Shown: positions 1 through 9,356, numbered from the stretch's first letter. The stretch is DNA of 64,000 nucleotides from Phycisphaeraceae bacterium (GCA_015709595.1 CP054178.1:1741205-1805204); one strand, 5' to 3'. Numbers and translations: made by a program. The notes: generated by a model from the letters alone, not told the origin.

Positions 1-1029
1 CGGCGGCGCGACGGCCACCCGCTGGAACCGCACCAGCATCGGTCCGCCGGGCGGGTAGACCCGCTTGTCGGTGGCGACCGATCGCCCTTCGACGAGCGTG
101 ATGCCCAGCCCGCTCCGAGGCCACTCCGCTTCGGGAATCGCCTCGAAGAAGACGTACCGCTGATTCCGCCACGCGAAGGGGTGGAGCTGGTCGGGATGGG
201 CGTCGAAAAACGCGCGAATCGCCTGAAGCGAGACGCCGTGCGACGGCAGCACGCCCGACTCGATCAACTGGCGTCCGATGCTCGTGTACGGGCGACCATT
301 GGTGCCCGCGTGGGCCAGGTGAATGGTGGCGCCATCCGGGCCGCGCAGCCGCACCGAGCCGTTCACGTGCGCCACGTAGGCGTCGAAGGGATCGCGCAGC
401 CAGCCCACCTCCATCCCGGCGTAGAGACCTTCGCGTTCGATCATCTCGCGCGTGGGCAGCGGCTCGATGCGGTCACCCACGCGGCGGCCGATGACTTCGC
501 CGGTGCGTTCATCGCGCGCCAGATCGGGCGGCGGGGCGTAGAGCGGCCAGTCGTAGCCGGGCGTTCGCGTCGCCACGCCCTCGAAGGCCGCCGCGTAGTA
601 GGCGGTGAAGAGCGCGTCGTCCCCCGACGAGCCGCCCGCCCGCGCCGCGACGGGCGGCAGGAAGTTTTCGCGGACGCGCCGCGCCAGCCACGCCGCGTCC
701 GTCGCCGCCGCGATGAGGTTGCGAAAGCACCGGGTCGCCGCATGCGTGGCAATGCGCTCCGTTTCGCTGTCGAAAAAAGTCGCTGAGCGAGCGTCATCCG
801 CCAGCCAGGCCAGCGAGCGGTCGAGCGCCAGCAGCAGGTCATCGCGGCTGGCGGGATTCCGCAAGAGCTCTTCGCACGCCGCCAGCAGATGGATCTCCCA
901 CGTGGACCAGCCATCATCGGCGTAAGTCGCCTCATGATCGGCGCGCCACGGCTGACATCCGCCCGCCAGGGCGAGCAGCGTGGCCACGATCATGCAACGG
1001 GACGCCGTTGGACGATCCACGCCGATCAT
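1..1029 (-). CDS. mltA: MltA-type membrane-bound lytic murein transglycosylase, lipoprotein (C-terminus cut by window edge)
   Basis: Cleaves the glycan strands of peptidoglycan in the periplasm. The visible 343 residues begin with a lipoprotein signal ending in LAGGC (Cys25). Family-typical stretches follow: GYDWPLYAPPPDL, TREMIE with GLYAGMEVGWL, a beta-rich part around VAHVNGSVRLRGPDG, and IRAFFDAHPDQL. The reading frame is open to base 1, so the end of the C-terminal 3D domain, where the family has its catalytic Asp, lies outside the window. The ATG at 1029 overlaps the stop of the upstream gene (ATGA), which suggests translational coupling; an in-frame ATG at 993 is a second choice but would shorten the signal peptide. 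The family call rests on motif order, not on a search. Confidence 0.82.
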   Translation of the reverse strand, partial: MIGVDRPTASRCMIVATLLALAGGCQPWRADHEATYADDGWSTWEIHLLAACEELLRNPASRDDLLLALDRSLAWLADDARSATFFDSETERIATHAATRCFRNLIAAATDAAWLARRVRENFLPPVAARAGGSSGDDALFTAYYAAAFEGVATRTPGYDWPLYAPPPDLARDERTGEVIGRRVGDRIEPLPTREMIEREGLYAGMEVGWLRDPFDAYVAHVNGSVRLRGPDGATIHLAHAGTNGRPYTSIGRQLIESGVLPSHGVSLQAIRAFFDAHPDQLHPFAWRNQRYVFFEAIPEAEWPRSGLGITLVEGRSVATDKRVYPPGGPMLVRFQRVAVAPP

Positions 1030-1949
1030 CGCCCCAGGTTGCGGCTGGGCCGCTCCACCTGGTACATGGTGGGCAGCAGGAAGTTGCGCCCGCGATACGC
1101 CAGCACTTCGCCAGACATCAGAAGGATGGGCGGCTGGGGACGCTGCCGCAGCAGGTCGCGCAGCTGCTCCAAGAGCAGGCAGGGAAGGATGGTCATGGGG
1201 GGATCGGCCAGCCCGCTGGCGTCGGCGGCGAAGACGAAGCGCCAGCCGCCCTCGGGGGTGCGCGTCACCGTGCCTCGACGGGAGAAGATGAGCGTGCCGT
1301 CGCCACGAGGCGGGGCGGCGGGCTCAGCGCCCGGCTGGCTCGATGAGCCGGCGGGCTCGGTCGTCTCCGCCGCCAGACTGCGCACGATGGGCACATCGGT
1401 CTTCAGGTCGCGGATGAGCGTGGCGGCGTCGGTCGGGGGCGCGGCAGGGGGGGATGTCCCTTCGCCGGGCGGCGGGGCGGTGGGCGACGTCGTCGGTGCG
1501 CCCGGGGCGGTCCGATCCAGCAACGAAGCGGACAAGGGCAGCAGGTAGTTCCGTTGCTCGAAGACGAGCACCCGGCCCGTCACCTCAAAGAGCACCTCCT
1601 GCTGCCTGAGCGCCTCGACGCTTCGCTGCATCTGCTCGAGCTTGGCGCAGGGCAGCAGCACGAACTCCGCCAGCGGACGGGTGGAGTCGGCGGGGCGTTC
1701 AGGCGTGAACACCCACAGTCCATGCGAGTCATCCCTTCGGATGCGTCCGGCGACGCCCGCGAAGAACGCCCCTTCGCGCAGCAGCGCGGGGCGCGAGGGC
1801 GGCGTCACAGCGGGCTCCCCTGCGGCGGGGGGATTGGCGGAGCCGGACGGGGGGGGAGAGCCGGGATTGGACTGCTGGACGCCCATCGCGGCGCTCGCCC
1901 AGAGCACCAGCGAAACGCTCAGACCGACGGTCGTGCGTGCGTGGCTCAT
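1026..1949 (-). CDS. Exported protein of unknown function with a duplicated domain
   Basis: This is a 307-residue protein with a signal peptide (Met-Ser-His-Ala-Arg then a hydrophobic stretch ending near ASAAMG). A proline/glycine-rich linker is followed by two similar blocks, about residues 65-150 and 225-307. Each has a beta-like stretch, a conserved LLPC or ILPC, a helix with many Leu and Gln, then VTGRVLVFEQRNYLLP or MSGEVLAYRGRNFLLP. Start at 1949 was chosen because AAGGAAG lies a few bases upstream; the frame is open further up but that part does not look like protein. It is coupled to the downstream transglycosylase gene, so an envelope role is possible. I do not recognise the family. 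Confidence 0.75.
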   Translation of the reverse strand: MSHARTTVGLSVSLVLWASAAMGVQQSNPGSPPPSGSANPPAAGEPAVTPPSRPALLREGAFFAGVAGRIRRDDSHGLWVFTPERPADSTRPLAEFVLLPCAKLEQMQRSVEALRQQEVLFEVTGRVLVFEQRNYLLPLSASLLDRTAPGAPTTSPTAPPPGEGTSPPAAPPTDAATLIRDLKTDVPIVRSLAAETTEPAGSSSQPGAEPAAPPRGDGTLIFSRRGTVTRTPEGGWRFVFAADASGLADPPMTILPCLLLEQLRDLLRQRPQPPILLMSGEVLAYRGRNFLLPTMYQVERPSRNLGR

Positions 1950-2039
1950 CGGTTCTTCCTTCGGCTGAATGGTAGGTGGAACGGGAGAAGCGGGAGGTGC
2001 CAAGCCAGCGGTCGAATCGTCCAGCGGCCAAGACGGCCG

Positions 2040-2079
2040 GTGGCCCAGGCGTCCCAGTGGCCCAGGCGTCCCGCCTGTG
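2040..2079. repeat. Dispersed hairpin repeat (CAGGCG/CGCCTG type) with a partial direct duplication
   Basis: The 16-mer GTGGCCCAGGCGTCCC occurs twice (2040-2055 and 2058-2073). The second copy continues into a perfect six-base stem, CAGGCG at 2063-2068 and CGCCTG at 2072-2077, followed by TGATCCTCA. Related hairpins lie at 31897 and 62238. It sits between the gene starting at 1949 and the end of galK. Confidence 0.6.
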
Positions 2080-2096
2080 ATCCTCACTCCACCACC

Positions 2097-3284
2097 TCAG
2101 TGCTCCACCCTGCGCAGACCGGCTCCCCCCGAGGCCCGGGCCGCAAAGACGCGCGGTTCGCGCCCGAACTCCATCTGAAACCGCGCGGTCAGGAACTCCG
2201 ACACGGATGACGCCACTCCCGCGCGGCAGTAGACGATGGCGCAGCCCCCGAAGCCGCCGCCAGTCATTCGTGCTCCGAAGAAGCGATCTCCCGCCGAGCG
2301 GGCCAGCTGCCTCGCGCTGTTGACGAGCAGGTCAAGCTCCGGGCAACTGACCTCGTACAGGTCGCGCAGGGAGTCGTGGCTCTCGAACATGCGGGCGCAG
2401 AACTCGTCGATGCGTCCCCGGACGAGGGCCATGATCGCCAGGGCCACGCGGGCGTTCTCGGTCACGACGTGCGTCGCCCGCTTCGCCTCCAGGTCGGTCA
2501 GGCCGCCTGATTCGATCATCTCCAGCGTCGCCTCGCGCAGCGTGGGAACGCCCAGTTTCCGGGCCGCCGCCTCGCAGGCGGCCCGTCGCTCCGCATACGC
2601 GCCGCCGGCCAGGTTGTGCTTCACGCCCGTGTCGGCGATGAGCAGCGTCATCTCGTCCGCGGGCGGCAGGGGGATGGGAGCGCACTCGTTGGTCAGGCAG
2701 TCAATGGCCAGCGCGGCGCCTTCCACGGCCATCACGGAGATGAACATGTCCATGATGCCGCACGGCGTGCCGGGAAAGGCGTGTTCCGCCCGCTGGCAGA
2801 GCAGGGCCTTCTCGACGGGCGTCAGCGTTCGGCCCGTGACCGCCTCCAGCAGCGTCGCCATCGCCACCTCGACCGAGGCGCTGCTCGCCAGTCCCGCGCC
2901 AAGCGGGACGCTGCTGGCCACCACCGCGCGCAGGTTGGGCGGCGCGGCCCCCAGTTCGTGAAACTGCTGCACCACGCCCGTGACGTAGTTGGCGAAGGCG
3001 TGAGGCGACTGGCGCGGTATCGGCCCAAGCGGACGCGACAGATCGAGCGTGATCTCCCTGCCCAGGTCGGCGGCGACCAGCGTGGACGGCTCATCGTCGC
3101 CCGCCACGGGTGACGCCACGATGACTGTCTCCCGGTCGATCGCCACCGGCAGCACGTACCCGCCGTTGTAGTCGGTGTGTTCGCCGATGAGGTTCACCCG
3201 TCCCGGCGCGGCGGACGCGAAGCGAGGCGCCTGGCCGAACCGCGCGGCGAAGCGGTCCACGGCTCTCTGGAGAGGGGATGACAT
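2097..3284 (-). CDS. galK: Galactokinase (GHMP kinase)
   Basis: Phosphorylates galactose at C1 with ATP in the Leloir pathway, in the cytoplasm. The 395-residue protein has the galactokinase signature GRVNLIGEHTDYNGG (residues 28-42), the GHMP ATP-binding loop PLGAGLASSASVEVA, the CGIMDMF stretch holding the catalytic Asp, and the C-terminal TGGGFGGCAI motif. Length is normal for the family. No other gal gene lies next to it, so galactose metabolism must be completed elsewhere. The ATG at 3284 gives an N-terminus of usual length. Confidence 0.96.
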   Translation of the reverse strand: MSSPLQRAVDRFAARFGQAPRFASAAPGRVNLIGEHTDYNGGYVLPVAIDRETVIVASPVAGDDEPSTLVAADLGREITLDLSRPLGPIPRQSPHAFANYVTGVVQQFHELGAAPPNLRAVVASSVPLGAGLASSASVEVAMATLLEAVTGRTLTPVEKALLCQRAEHAFPGTPCGIMDMFISVMAVEGAALAIDCLTNECAPIPLPPADEMTLLIADTGVKHNLAGGAYAERRAACEAAARKLGVPTLREATLEMIESGGLTDLEAKRATHVVTENARVALAIMALVRGRIDEFCARMFESHDSLRDLYEVSCPELDLLVNSARQLARSAGDRFFGARMTGGGFGGCAIVYCRAGVASSVSEFLTARFQMEFGREPRVFAARASGGAGLRRVEH

Positions 3285-3419
3285 GGGTGAGGATAGTCGA
3301 TCGAGCGATTCGATCGTCTTGAGTCCGCTGATGAGCGCGGATGCGCACCGATGCGCGGGCGCCGTTGGAAGGAAGACTGCGGTGACGGCGTCCGGCGTGG
3401 AGTCGCCAGGGCCCGCTCG

Positions 3420-4865
3420 TCAGCGGCCGTCATCGCGCCCGCCGTCCCCGCGATCGTGAGTCGAGGCGTCGATCTCCACCTCGCGTACCGCGGCGATGAG
3501 CCCGTCAATCTGCCCGAGCCGCGCCGCCAGGCCGTCGATGCGGAAGCGGTCGGCGTCGCTCCGGTCGTTGAGCGAGCGTCGGTAGTCCTCGAGCCAGTGG
3601 GGGAGTTCGCGGACGCCGCTGATGCGCGCCGCCAGCCCGGCGACGAGCGCCGCCATGATCTGCCGGCGCTCGCGGCGCAGCGACAGGGCGTGGCGCTCGG
3701 TCTCGGCGGCGTCGCGGGCGTGGAGCAGCAGCTGCTCGCGCGTCAGCGCGTGCGGATGGTCGAAGTCGTGTCCCGGCGCGAGGCGGCGGCCGGTCAGCGC
3801 CTCCTCCGCCAGCCGATCGAGCCGGGGGCGGGCCGCCTCCACCTCCGCCTCCAGCGAGGCGATCTCGTCGGGTCGGTCGCTCAGCAGGGACAGGCCGCGC
3901 GACAGGGCGTCGTGAAACTCCGTCTCTTCCTCGAAGAACTCTGGTTCGACCTGCCGGTAGAACCTCGCCCGAAAGGCCCACGACCGGCTGCGCGGCAGCG
4001 TGTCGGCGATGCGGCGCATGAATGACCAGTTGATCTCCGCCAGCGTCAGTTCGGTGGGTGAACCGACGGCGCGCCACTTCTCGAACGCTCGGTTGACGCG
4101 CAGGCGCGATTCGTCATCCAGCACGTACTCCCAGCCCACGCCCAGTTCAAGCTCCCGCAGCGCGGCGCGCAACTCCCGCCGCATGGCCCATTCGTAGTCG
4201 CGGGCGGTGAGCGCCCGGATGATGGCGACGTGGTACTGGTCGAGAATCGGCTCGATGGCGGGGCGTTCGGGCTCGGTGGGTTCGAACGCGGCGACCAGTT
4301 CCGCCAGGTCCACCCGGTCCTCCGCCCAGTCGGAGAGCGGTTCGAGCAGCGCTCGCAGCCGCGCCGCCTGCATGGCTCGCAGCCGGGGCAGACGTTCGGG
4401 GGGCGCCAGCCCGCCGATCACGCTCACGGCATACTGATCCGCCGCCAGGATGGCCCGCATGAGCGACTCATGCTCCCGGAGCGTCTCGGTCAGCGCCGGG
4501 CTGGGAATGGCCTGCACTTCTCTGCGGTCGCGGCTGTACTCGAAACTGGCGGGCCAGAGCGAGCCCAGCCGCCGCATCGCTCGGGCATGCACCTCGCGCA
4601 CGGTGTTGTCATAGTGGTTCACCATCAGGTCGATGGGCTCCTGGTGTTCGGGTCCGACGCCCAGGTCGGCGGCCCATCGGCGCAGGTCCGCCTCGGAAAG
4701 GGGCGTGGGGATCAGGTGATCCCGGTGGCGGCTCAGACGCATGGCGCGCTCCATGTCTTCGAGCGTGCGAAGCGAGCCATCCTGGCTCGACGCCGCATGC
4801 GCTGACGCGAGAACGATCAGCGCCGCCATCGCCAGTCCGGTCACGAACGCGCGATTCTGGTGCAT
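3420..4865 (-). CDS. Exported helical protein of unknown function
   Basis: A 481-residue protein with a clear signal peptide (MHQNRAFVTGLAMAALIVLASAHAASS). The mature part is strongly charged, rich in Arg, Glu, Leu and Ala, and probably mostly helical, with many long Leu/Arg/Glu runs between about residues 100 and 470. No catalytic motif is visible. The reading frame is open to 4979, but Met at 4865 was chosen because it starts directly at the signal peptide. It is transcribed away from the ankyrin genes, sharing a gap of about 100 bp. I do not recognise a family. Confidence 0.75.
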   Translation of the reverse strand: MHQNRAFVTGLAMAALIVLASAHAASSQDGSLRTLEDMERAMRLSRHRDHLIPTPLSEADLRRWAADLGVGPEHQEPIDLMVNHYDNTVREVHARAMRRLGSLWPASFEYSRDRREVQAIPSPALTETLREHESLMRAILAADQYAVSVIGGLAPPERLPRLRAMQAARLRALLEPLSDWAEDRVDLAELVAAFEPTEPERPAIEPILDQYHVAIIRALTARDYEWAMRRELRAALRELELGVGWEYVLDDESRLRVNRAFEKWRAVGSPTELTLAEINWSFMRRIADTLPRSRSWAFRARFYRQVEPEFFEEETEFHDALSRGLSLLSDRPDEIASLEAEVEAARPRLDRLAEEALTGRRLAPGHDFDHPHALTREQLLLHARDAAETERHALSLRRERRQIMAALVAGLAARISGVRELPHWLEDYRRSLNDRSDADRFRIDGLAARLGQIDGLIAAVREVEIDASTHDRGDGGRDDGR

Positions 4866-4972
4866 GTGCCGTTTCCCGTCGAATGAACCGGGCTCCCGTG
4901 CGTGTCTGTATGATGACGGGTCACCCCACGCAAGGCCACCCCTTTGTACGGGGCGGCGATGGAGCGGCATCC

Positions 4973-6682
4973 ATGCCATTTCACGGGTCGGCGACCATCC
5001 TGGCGGCCCTGGTGACGCTGGCGGGCCTGATCTGCGACCGAATCGCCGTGGTCCGGGTTTCGGACTCGACGCGGGCGCTCCCCGCCTCCGACCGGGAGGC
5101 GGCTGATCCGCTTCAGCCGCCGGTTCAGCGAGACAGCGCGGGGCGCGCCGCCATCCACCGGGCGGCGATCGAAGGCGACCTCGACGCCCTGACGGCCGAA
5201 CTGCGGTCGGGCGTGCCCGTGGACCTGCCCGTCATTTCCACCGATCCGGACGAGCAGGGCAAGACGGCGTTGATCTTCGCCGCCTCGGCCGCCAGGGCGG
5301 ATGATCGAGTGGTCGCCGCGCTGCTGCGGCATGGCGCCGATCCCAACGCCGCCACCGGATCGGGAATCACCGCGCTGATGGGCGCGGTGCTGCGCGGCGA
5401 CGTTGATCGCGTGCGCCCCCTGCTCAGCGCGGGCGCCAAGGTCCGCCACGCCGACCGCGACGGCGTGACCGCCCTGCACCTGGCGGCGGGGGGCGAGTCG
5501 ATCGAGATCGCGCGCCTGCTGCTCGACGCCGGGGCGGACGTGAACGCACGCGACGCCACCGGCGCCGCGCCCGTGGGCGAGGCGGCCGCCGCCGCCCCGT
5601 GGGAGATGGTCCAGTTGCTGCTCGACGCGGGAGCCGACGTTGAATCCCGCGACCAGCGCGGCTTCTCGCCGCTCATGAACGCCGCCTGGCGCAACGATGC
5701 GGTCATGCTGCGACGCCTGCTCGATCGCGGCGCCAGGCCCGGCGCTCCCAACCGCGACGGCTACACGCCCCTGATGGCGGCGGCCCATCGCGGCTCGCCC
5801 GAGTTGATCACGATGCTGCTCGAAGCGGGGGCGAACGTCGAGGCGCGATTCACCGGCTTCGACCCCGCCGACCCCGCCAACGCCGGGCGCGAGCCGGACG
5901 GCTCCACGCCGCTTATCTTCGCCGTCAACTTCGGCGCCGCGGCCAACGTGCGCACGCTGATCCAGGCGGGCGCGAACGTCGAGGTCCGCGACCGCACCGG
6001 CAACACGCCCCTGCTTCACGCCGCGCTGCGCATCAACCGCGAGAAGGTCGCCATGCTGCTCGAGGCCGGTGCGGACGTGAACGCAACCGACCCCGCGGGA
6101 CAGACGGCGCTGATCTTCGCCTCGTGGTACGGCAAGCACGACATCGTGCGGCTGCTGCTGGACAGGGGAGCGGATGTCAACCACGTCGATTCTTCCGGCT
6201 TCACCGCGCTGCTGTGGAGCGCCCTGGACCCGCAGAGCAATGTGGCGACGCTGCGCACACTGCTGGACGCGGGCGCCACGGTGAACCACCGCACCGAGGA
6301 CGGCGTGACGGCGCTCTTCCTCGCCGCGGACCGCGACCAGGTGGAGATGGTCGATCTGCTCCTGGCCCGCGGGGCTCAGGTGAACGCGGTGGCGGCGGAC
6401 GGCACCACCGCGCTCTTCGCCGCCGCCGGATCGGGCGGGCACGACGCCCTGCGCCGCCTGCTTGCCGCGGGCGCGGACACGCAGAAGCGCGACGAGAAGG
6501 GGCGCACCGCCCTGATGTGGGCCGCGGCCACGGGCGTGCCCACCGCGGTGGAGACGCTGCTCAAGGCGGGCATCGACCCGAAGGCCACGGACGCCCAGGG
6601 CAACACCGCGCTGGAATACGCCAGGGTGCGCACCGACCTGGCGGGCAGGACGATCATTGAAATGCTGGAGCGGGTGAAATGA
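4973..6682 (+). CDS. Exported ankyrin-repeat protein, about 15 repeats
   Basis: A 569-residue protein with an N-terminal hydrophobic segment (ATILAALVTLAGLICD) that acts as a signal peptide or anchor. From about residue 55 to the end it consists of roughly 15 ankyrin repeats of about 33 residues, with the usual TALxxAA and LLLDAGADVNARD features. Ankyrin solenoids bind other proteins; no catalytic domain is present, so this looks like an extracytoplasmic binding protein. Its stop overlaps the start of a second ankyrin gene by 4 bp (ATGA), so the two are co-translated. The start at 4973 is the ATG just before the hydrophobic segment; an upstream in-frame ATG exists at 4883. Confidence 0.9.
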   Translation: MPFHGSATILAALVTLAGLICDRIAVVRVSDSTRALPASDREAADPLQPPVQRDSAGRAAIHRAAIEGDLDALTAELRSGVPVDLPVISTDPDEQGKTALIFAASAARADDRVVAALLRHGADPNAATGSGITALMGAVLRGDVDRVRPLLSAGAKVRHADRDGVTALHLAAGGESIEIARLLLDAGADVNARDATGAAPVGEAAAAAPWEMVQLLLDAGADVESRDQRGFSPLMNAAWRNDAVMLRRLLDRGARPGAPNRDGYTPLMAAAHRGSPELITMLLEAGANVEARFTGFDPADPANAGREPDGSTPLIFAVNFGAAANVRTLIQAGANVEVRDRTGNTPLLHAALRINREKVAMLLEAGADVNATDPAGQTALIFASWYGKHDIVRLLLDRGADVNHVDSSGFTALLWSALDPQSNVATLRTLLDAGATVNHRTEDGVTALFLAADRDQVEMVDLLLARGAQVNAVAADGTTALFAAAGSGGHDALRRLLAAGADTQKRDEKGRTALMWAAATGVPTAVETLLKAGIDPKATDAQGNTALEYARVRTDLAGRTIIEMLERVK

Positions 6683-8568
6683 ACCTGGCGAAGTCGGCGC
6701 GACTGTTCTCGGCTGGATTCCTGGCGGTCCTTACGCTCGCCGCGCACGGTCAGGACCAGGCCCGCGCCACGCCCGAGGACGCCACCGGCGGTGCGTCGAT
6801 CCACCACGCCGCCCAGCGGGGCGACATCGAGGCCATCCGCCGCGAACTCGCCAAGGGCGTGGATGTGAATCTCATCATCCAGAGTGATCGCCCGCGCAAG
6901 CACGGACTGACGCCGCTGCACCTGGCCGCCTCGCACGCCGACGCCGCCACGGTGCGGTTCCTGATCGAGCACGGCGCCAACGTCCACGCCCGCAACGGGC
7001 AGGAGTCGCTGGCGCTGATTCTCGCCGGCGCGTACGGCGACGCGGAGCGTCTGCGCGTGCTGCTCGATGCCGGCGCGGAGGTGAACGCACGCAACATCCT
7101 CGGCTCCACCGCGCTCACGGTGGCGGTGGCGTATGGCACGCTGGATCGGGTGCGCGTGCTGCTCGACGCCGGGGCCGATCCGAACATCCCCGACGAGCGC
7201 GCCAACACGCCGCTCATCTACGGCTGCCGCTTCGCCGAGGCGGCCATCATTCGCGCCCTGCTCGATGCAGGCGCGAAGGTCGAGCCCGTCGGCGAAGGCG
7301 GGCTGACCGCCCTGAGCATGGCGGCGGGGTGGAACAGACCCGACGTGGTGACGATGCTCCTCGACGCCGGGGCGGATGTGAACGCCGTCGCCCCCAACGG
7401 ACGCTGCGCCTTCCTGGCGGCGATCGAGTTCGGCCACGATCGCGTGCTCGATGTCCTGCTGGAGCGCGGCCTGAAGCTCGACCAGTTCGCGCAGGATGAG
7501 TTCACGCCTCTTTCCGCCGCCGCGTTCTTCGGACGGGACGAGATGGTTGAGACGCTCCTGCGGCGCGGTGCGAACGTGACGCTGACGTCGCCCACCGGGC
7601 GCACCGCGCTGCTGGCCGCGGTGATGGGCGGGCACATGGACATCGCCAGGCGGCTCATCGAGGCCGGCGCCGTGGTGGACGCCCGATCCGAGCAGGGCGC
7701 CACCCCCCTCATGCAGGCATGCGGCGAGGGATCGATCGAGATGGTCAATCTGCTGCTTGACCACGGCGCGGCCGTCAACGCGCGGGACAGGTTCGGCTCG
7801 ATGCCGTTGCTGGCCGCGGCGGGCAGCCCCACCGACTCCGGCGCGAAGATCGTCCGACTGCTGGAAGCCGGCGCGGACCTGAACGCCGTCAACACATCGA
7901 GACAGGGCGCGGTGCATGCCGCCGCATGGTCGGGCAACGTCGAGGCGCTCAAGGCGCTCGCCCGGGCTGGCGCCGATCTCGCCGCTCGCGACAAGACCGG
8001 CTACGGCGTGCTCCACTGGGCCAGCCACGGCGGGCACGCGACGGCCATCAAGCACCTGCTCGCCGCGATGAAGGATGAACTGGAGCGTGCGACGGACGAA
8101 GGGCTGACGCCGCTGATGATCGCCTCGCGCGAGGGTCGAAATGAGGCCATCGGTGTGCTGCTGGCCGCCGGGGCGAACATCGAGGCCCGCGACCCGCGCG
8201 GCCGCACGCCCCTGATGCATGCCGCGACGCGCGCTGGCGTGACCACGGTGGCGCTGCTGCTCGAAGCGGGGGCGGATCGTCAGGCCGAGGACGCGCAGGG
8301 CTGGACGGCGCTCGACTACGCCGGGGCGCGCAAGGACGAGGCGAGCGATGCGGTGGTGGAGTTGTTAGGCCGCAGTATGGGGATGGCGTGGCAGTGCCGA
8401 TTCCGGATGACTGTCCCGGCACTCAGCCAGTCCGAGAACGCCGATTGGCTTGGGCAGCGCGTGACTACGGGACACCTGAGACAAACGGTAATGCGAAGTC
8501 AGAAGTCGATCCCGCGCAGCCCGTCACGGGTCGAAAAAACCGGGTGCGCATCAAAGCCCGGTCGATGA
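6679..8568 (+). CDS. Exported ankyrin-repeat protein, about 16 repeats, with an aberrant C-terminal tail
   Basis: A 629-residue protein starting with a signal peptide (FSAGFLAVLTLAAHGQ). About 16 ankyrin repeats run from residue 35 to about 563, with several LLDAGADVN units. The layout matches the preceding gene, so the pair probably arose by duplication and may form one surface complex. After AVVELLGRS the repeat pattern stops and about 65 residues of unrelated, basic, low-quality sequence follow. The last 70 bases run antisense into the 3' end of the pseudopilin gene. The preceding paralogue ends right after its last repeat, so this tail is probably read-through created by loss of the original stop codon. 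Confidence 0.85.
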   Translation: MNLAKSARLFSAGFLAVLTLAAHGQDQARATPEDATGGASIHHAAQRGDIEAIRRELAKGVDVNLIIQSDRPRKHGLTPLHLAASHADAATVRFLIEHGANVHARNGQESLALILAGAYGDAERLRVLLDAGAEVNARNILGSTALTVAVAYGTLDRVRVLLDAGADPNIPDERANTPLIYGCRFAEAAIIRALLDAGAKVEPVGEGGLTALSMAAGWNRPDVVTMLLDAGADVNAVAPNGRCAFLAAIEFGHDRVLDVLLERGLKLDQFAQDEFTPLSAAAFFGRDEMVETLLRRGANVTLTSPTGRTALLAAVMGGHMDIARRLIEAGAVVDARSEQGATPLMQACGEGSIEMVNLLLDHGAAVNARDRFGSMPLLAAAGSPTDSGAKIVRLLEAGADLNAVNTSRQGAVHAAAWSGNVEALKALARAGADLAARDKTGYGVLHWASHGGHATAIKHLLAAMKDELERATDEGLTPLMIASREGRNEAIGVLLAAGANIEARDPRGRTPLMHAATRAGVTTVALLLEAGADRQAEDAQGWTALDYAGARKDEASDAVVELLGRSMGMAWQCRFRMTVPALSQSENADWLGQRVTTGHLRQTVMRSQKSIPRSPSRVEKTGCASKPGR

Positions 8569-9269
8569 ATCCAACCGCCGCTGCTGACAAACGGACGAAC
8601 GGCCACGGAACCATCACCGGCGGCCATTCCGAGGTGGGTGAGGTGTAAATCGGGTTGCGACTGCGCCAGATTGCTCCCAATATCGACCAGAATGCCCTTG
8701 CGTGCGGGCCATCGCATCTCCGTCATGCGCGTGCCCCGCAGCATGCCGCTGTCGTACGGCGCATCCGAGAAGAAGGTGGGGCTGGCGAAGACCGTGTACG
8801 TGATCCTGAAGCGGTTGAGAAAGAGTGAAGGATCAATCCGCAGTTCCTTCTCGATGTTCAGTGGGTGCAGGTGGGGGCGGGCGTCGAACGAAAGGGGCTG
8901 GAGATCGGGAAATCCGCTCATGTACGGAACCACCATGTTCGCCCACGTCCACGACTGGCGATCGAAGTGACCACCTGCCGGAAAGTTGAAGACGTTCCTG
9001 CCGTACAGTTCGTAGGGTCCGTCAATGTCCCCCGGAACGCCCCAGTAGGGGAACGCCGATTCGTTGCTGTTGGCGTAGAGAACGAGCGCGGCAAACGTCT
9101 GGCGCAACGCCACCAACGCCGCCGCATCCTGCGCCGCGTTCCGAACGCGTCGTACCGCGGGCAGGGCGAGTGACACCAGCATGGCGACAATCGCCAAAAC
9201 AACCAGCAGTTCGACGAGTGTGAACGCTCTCCGCACGTCAGCAGCTACGACGCCGTGAGAATGGCCCAT
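8499..9269 (-). CDS. Type II secretion/type IV pilus-like pseudopilin (H-X9-DG family)
   Basis: A 256-residue protein with a class III prepilin signal: a short basic leader, then RRAFTLVELLVVLAIVAMLV followed by LALPAV. A prepilin peptidase would cleave before the Phe and methylate it. The C-terminal region contains HLGMAAGDGSVAV, which fits the DG motif of the planctomycete-type processing-associated domain. The start at 9269 is supported by AGGAGCAG just upstream; the frame is open to 9389 but without pilin features. Its role is probably to build a short pseudopilus for secretion or attachment. No other assembly gene is nearby, as is usual for these scattered planctomycete pilins. Confidence 0.88.
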   Translation of the reverse strand: MGHSHGVVAADVRRAFTLVELLVVLAIVAMLVSLALPAVRRVRNAAQDAAALVALRQTFAALVLYANSNESAFPYWGVPGDIDGPYELYGRNVFNFPAGGHFDRQSWTWANMVVPYMSGFPDLQPLSFDARPHLHPLNIEKELRIDPSLFLNRFRITYTVFASPTFFSDAPYDSGMLRGTRMTEMRWPARKGILVDIGSNLAQSQPDLHLTHLGMAAGDGSVAVRPFVSSGGWIHRPGFDAHPVFSTRDGLRGIDF

Positions 9270-9326
9270 GATCTGCTCCTTTTCACTCGTTCGCCAAATT
9301 CTCAAGAAGAATGGGCCGATCCGGAC

Positions 9327-9356
9327 TTGGCATCCTACGGTGGGGGGGGGTAGTCT
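9327..9356 (+). promoter_or_regulatory. Possible promoter of cassette 1 with a run of nine G in the spacer
   Basis: TTGGCA (9327-9332) and TAGTCT (9351-9356) are separated by 18 bases that include nine consecutive G at 9342-9350. It lies about 45 bases before the first gene of the cassette. The match to the consensus is weak, so this is a suggestion only. Confidence 0.25.

Noticed and set aside
4841-6442. Long antisense frame over the first ankyrin gene
   Set aside because: The plus strand encodes regular ankyrin repeats; the antisense frame only mirrors the periodic DNA.
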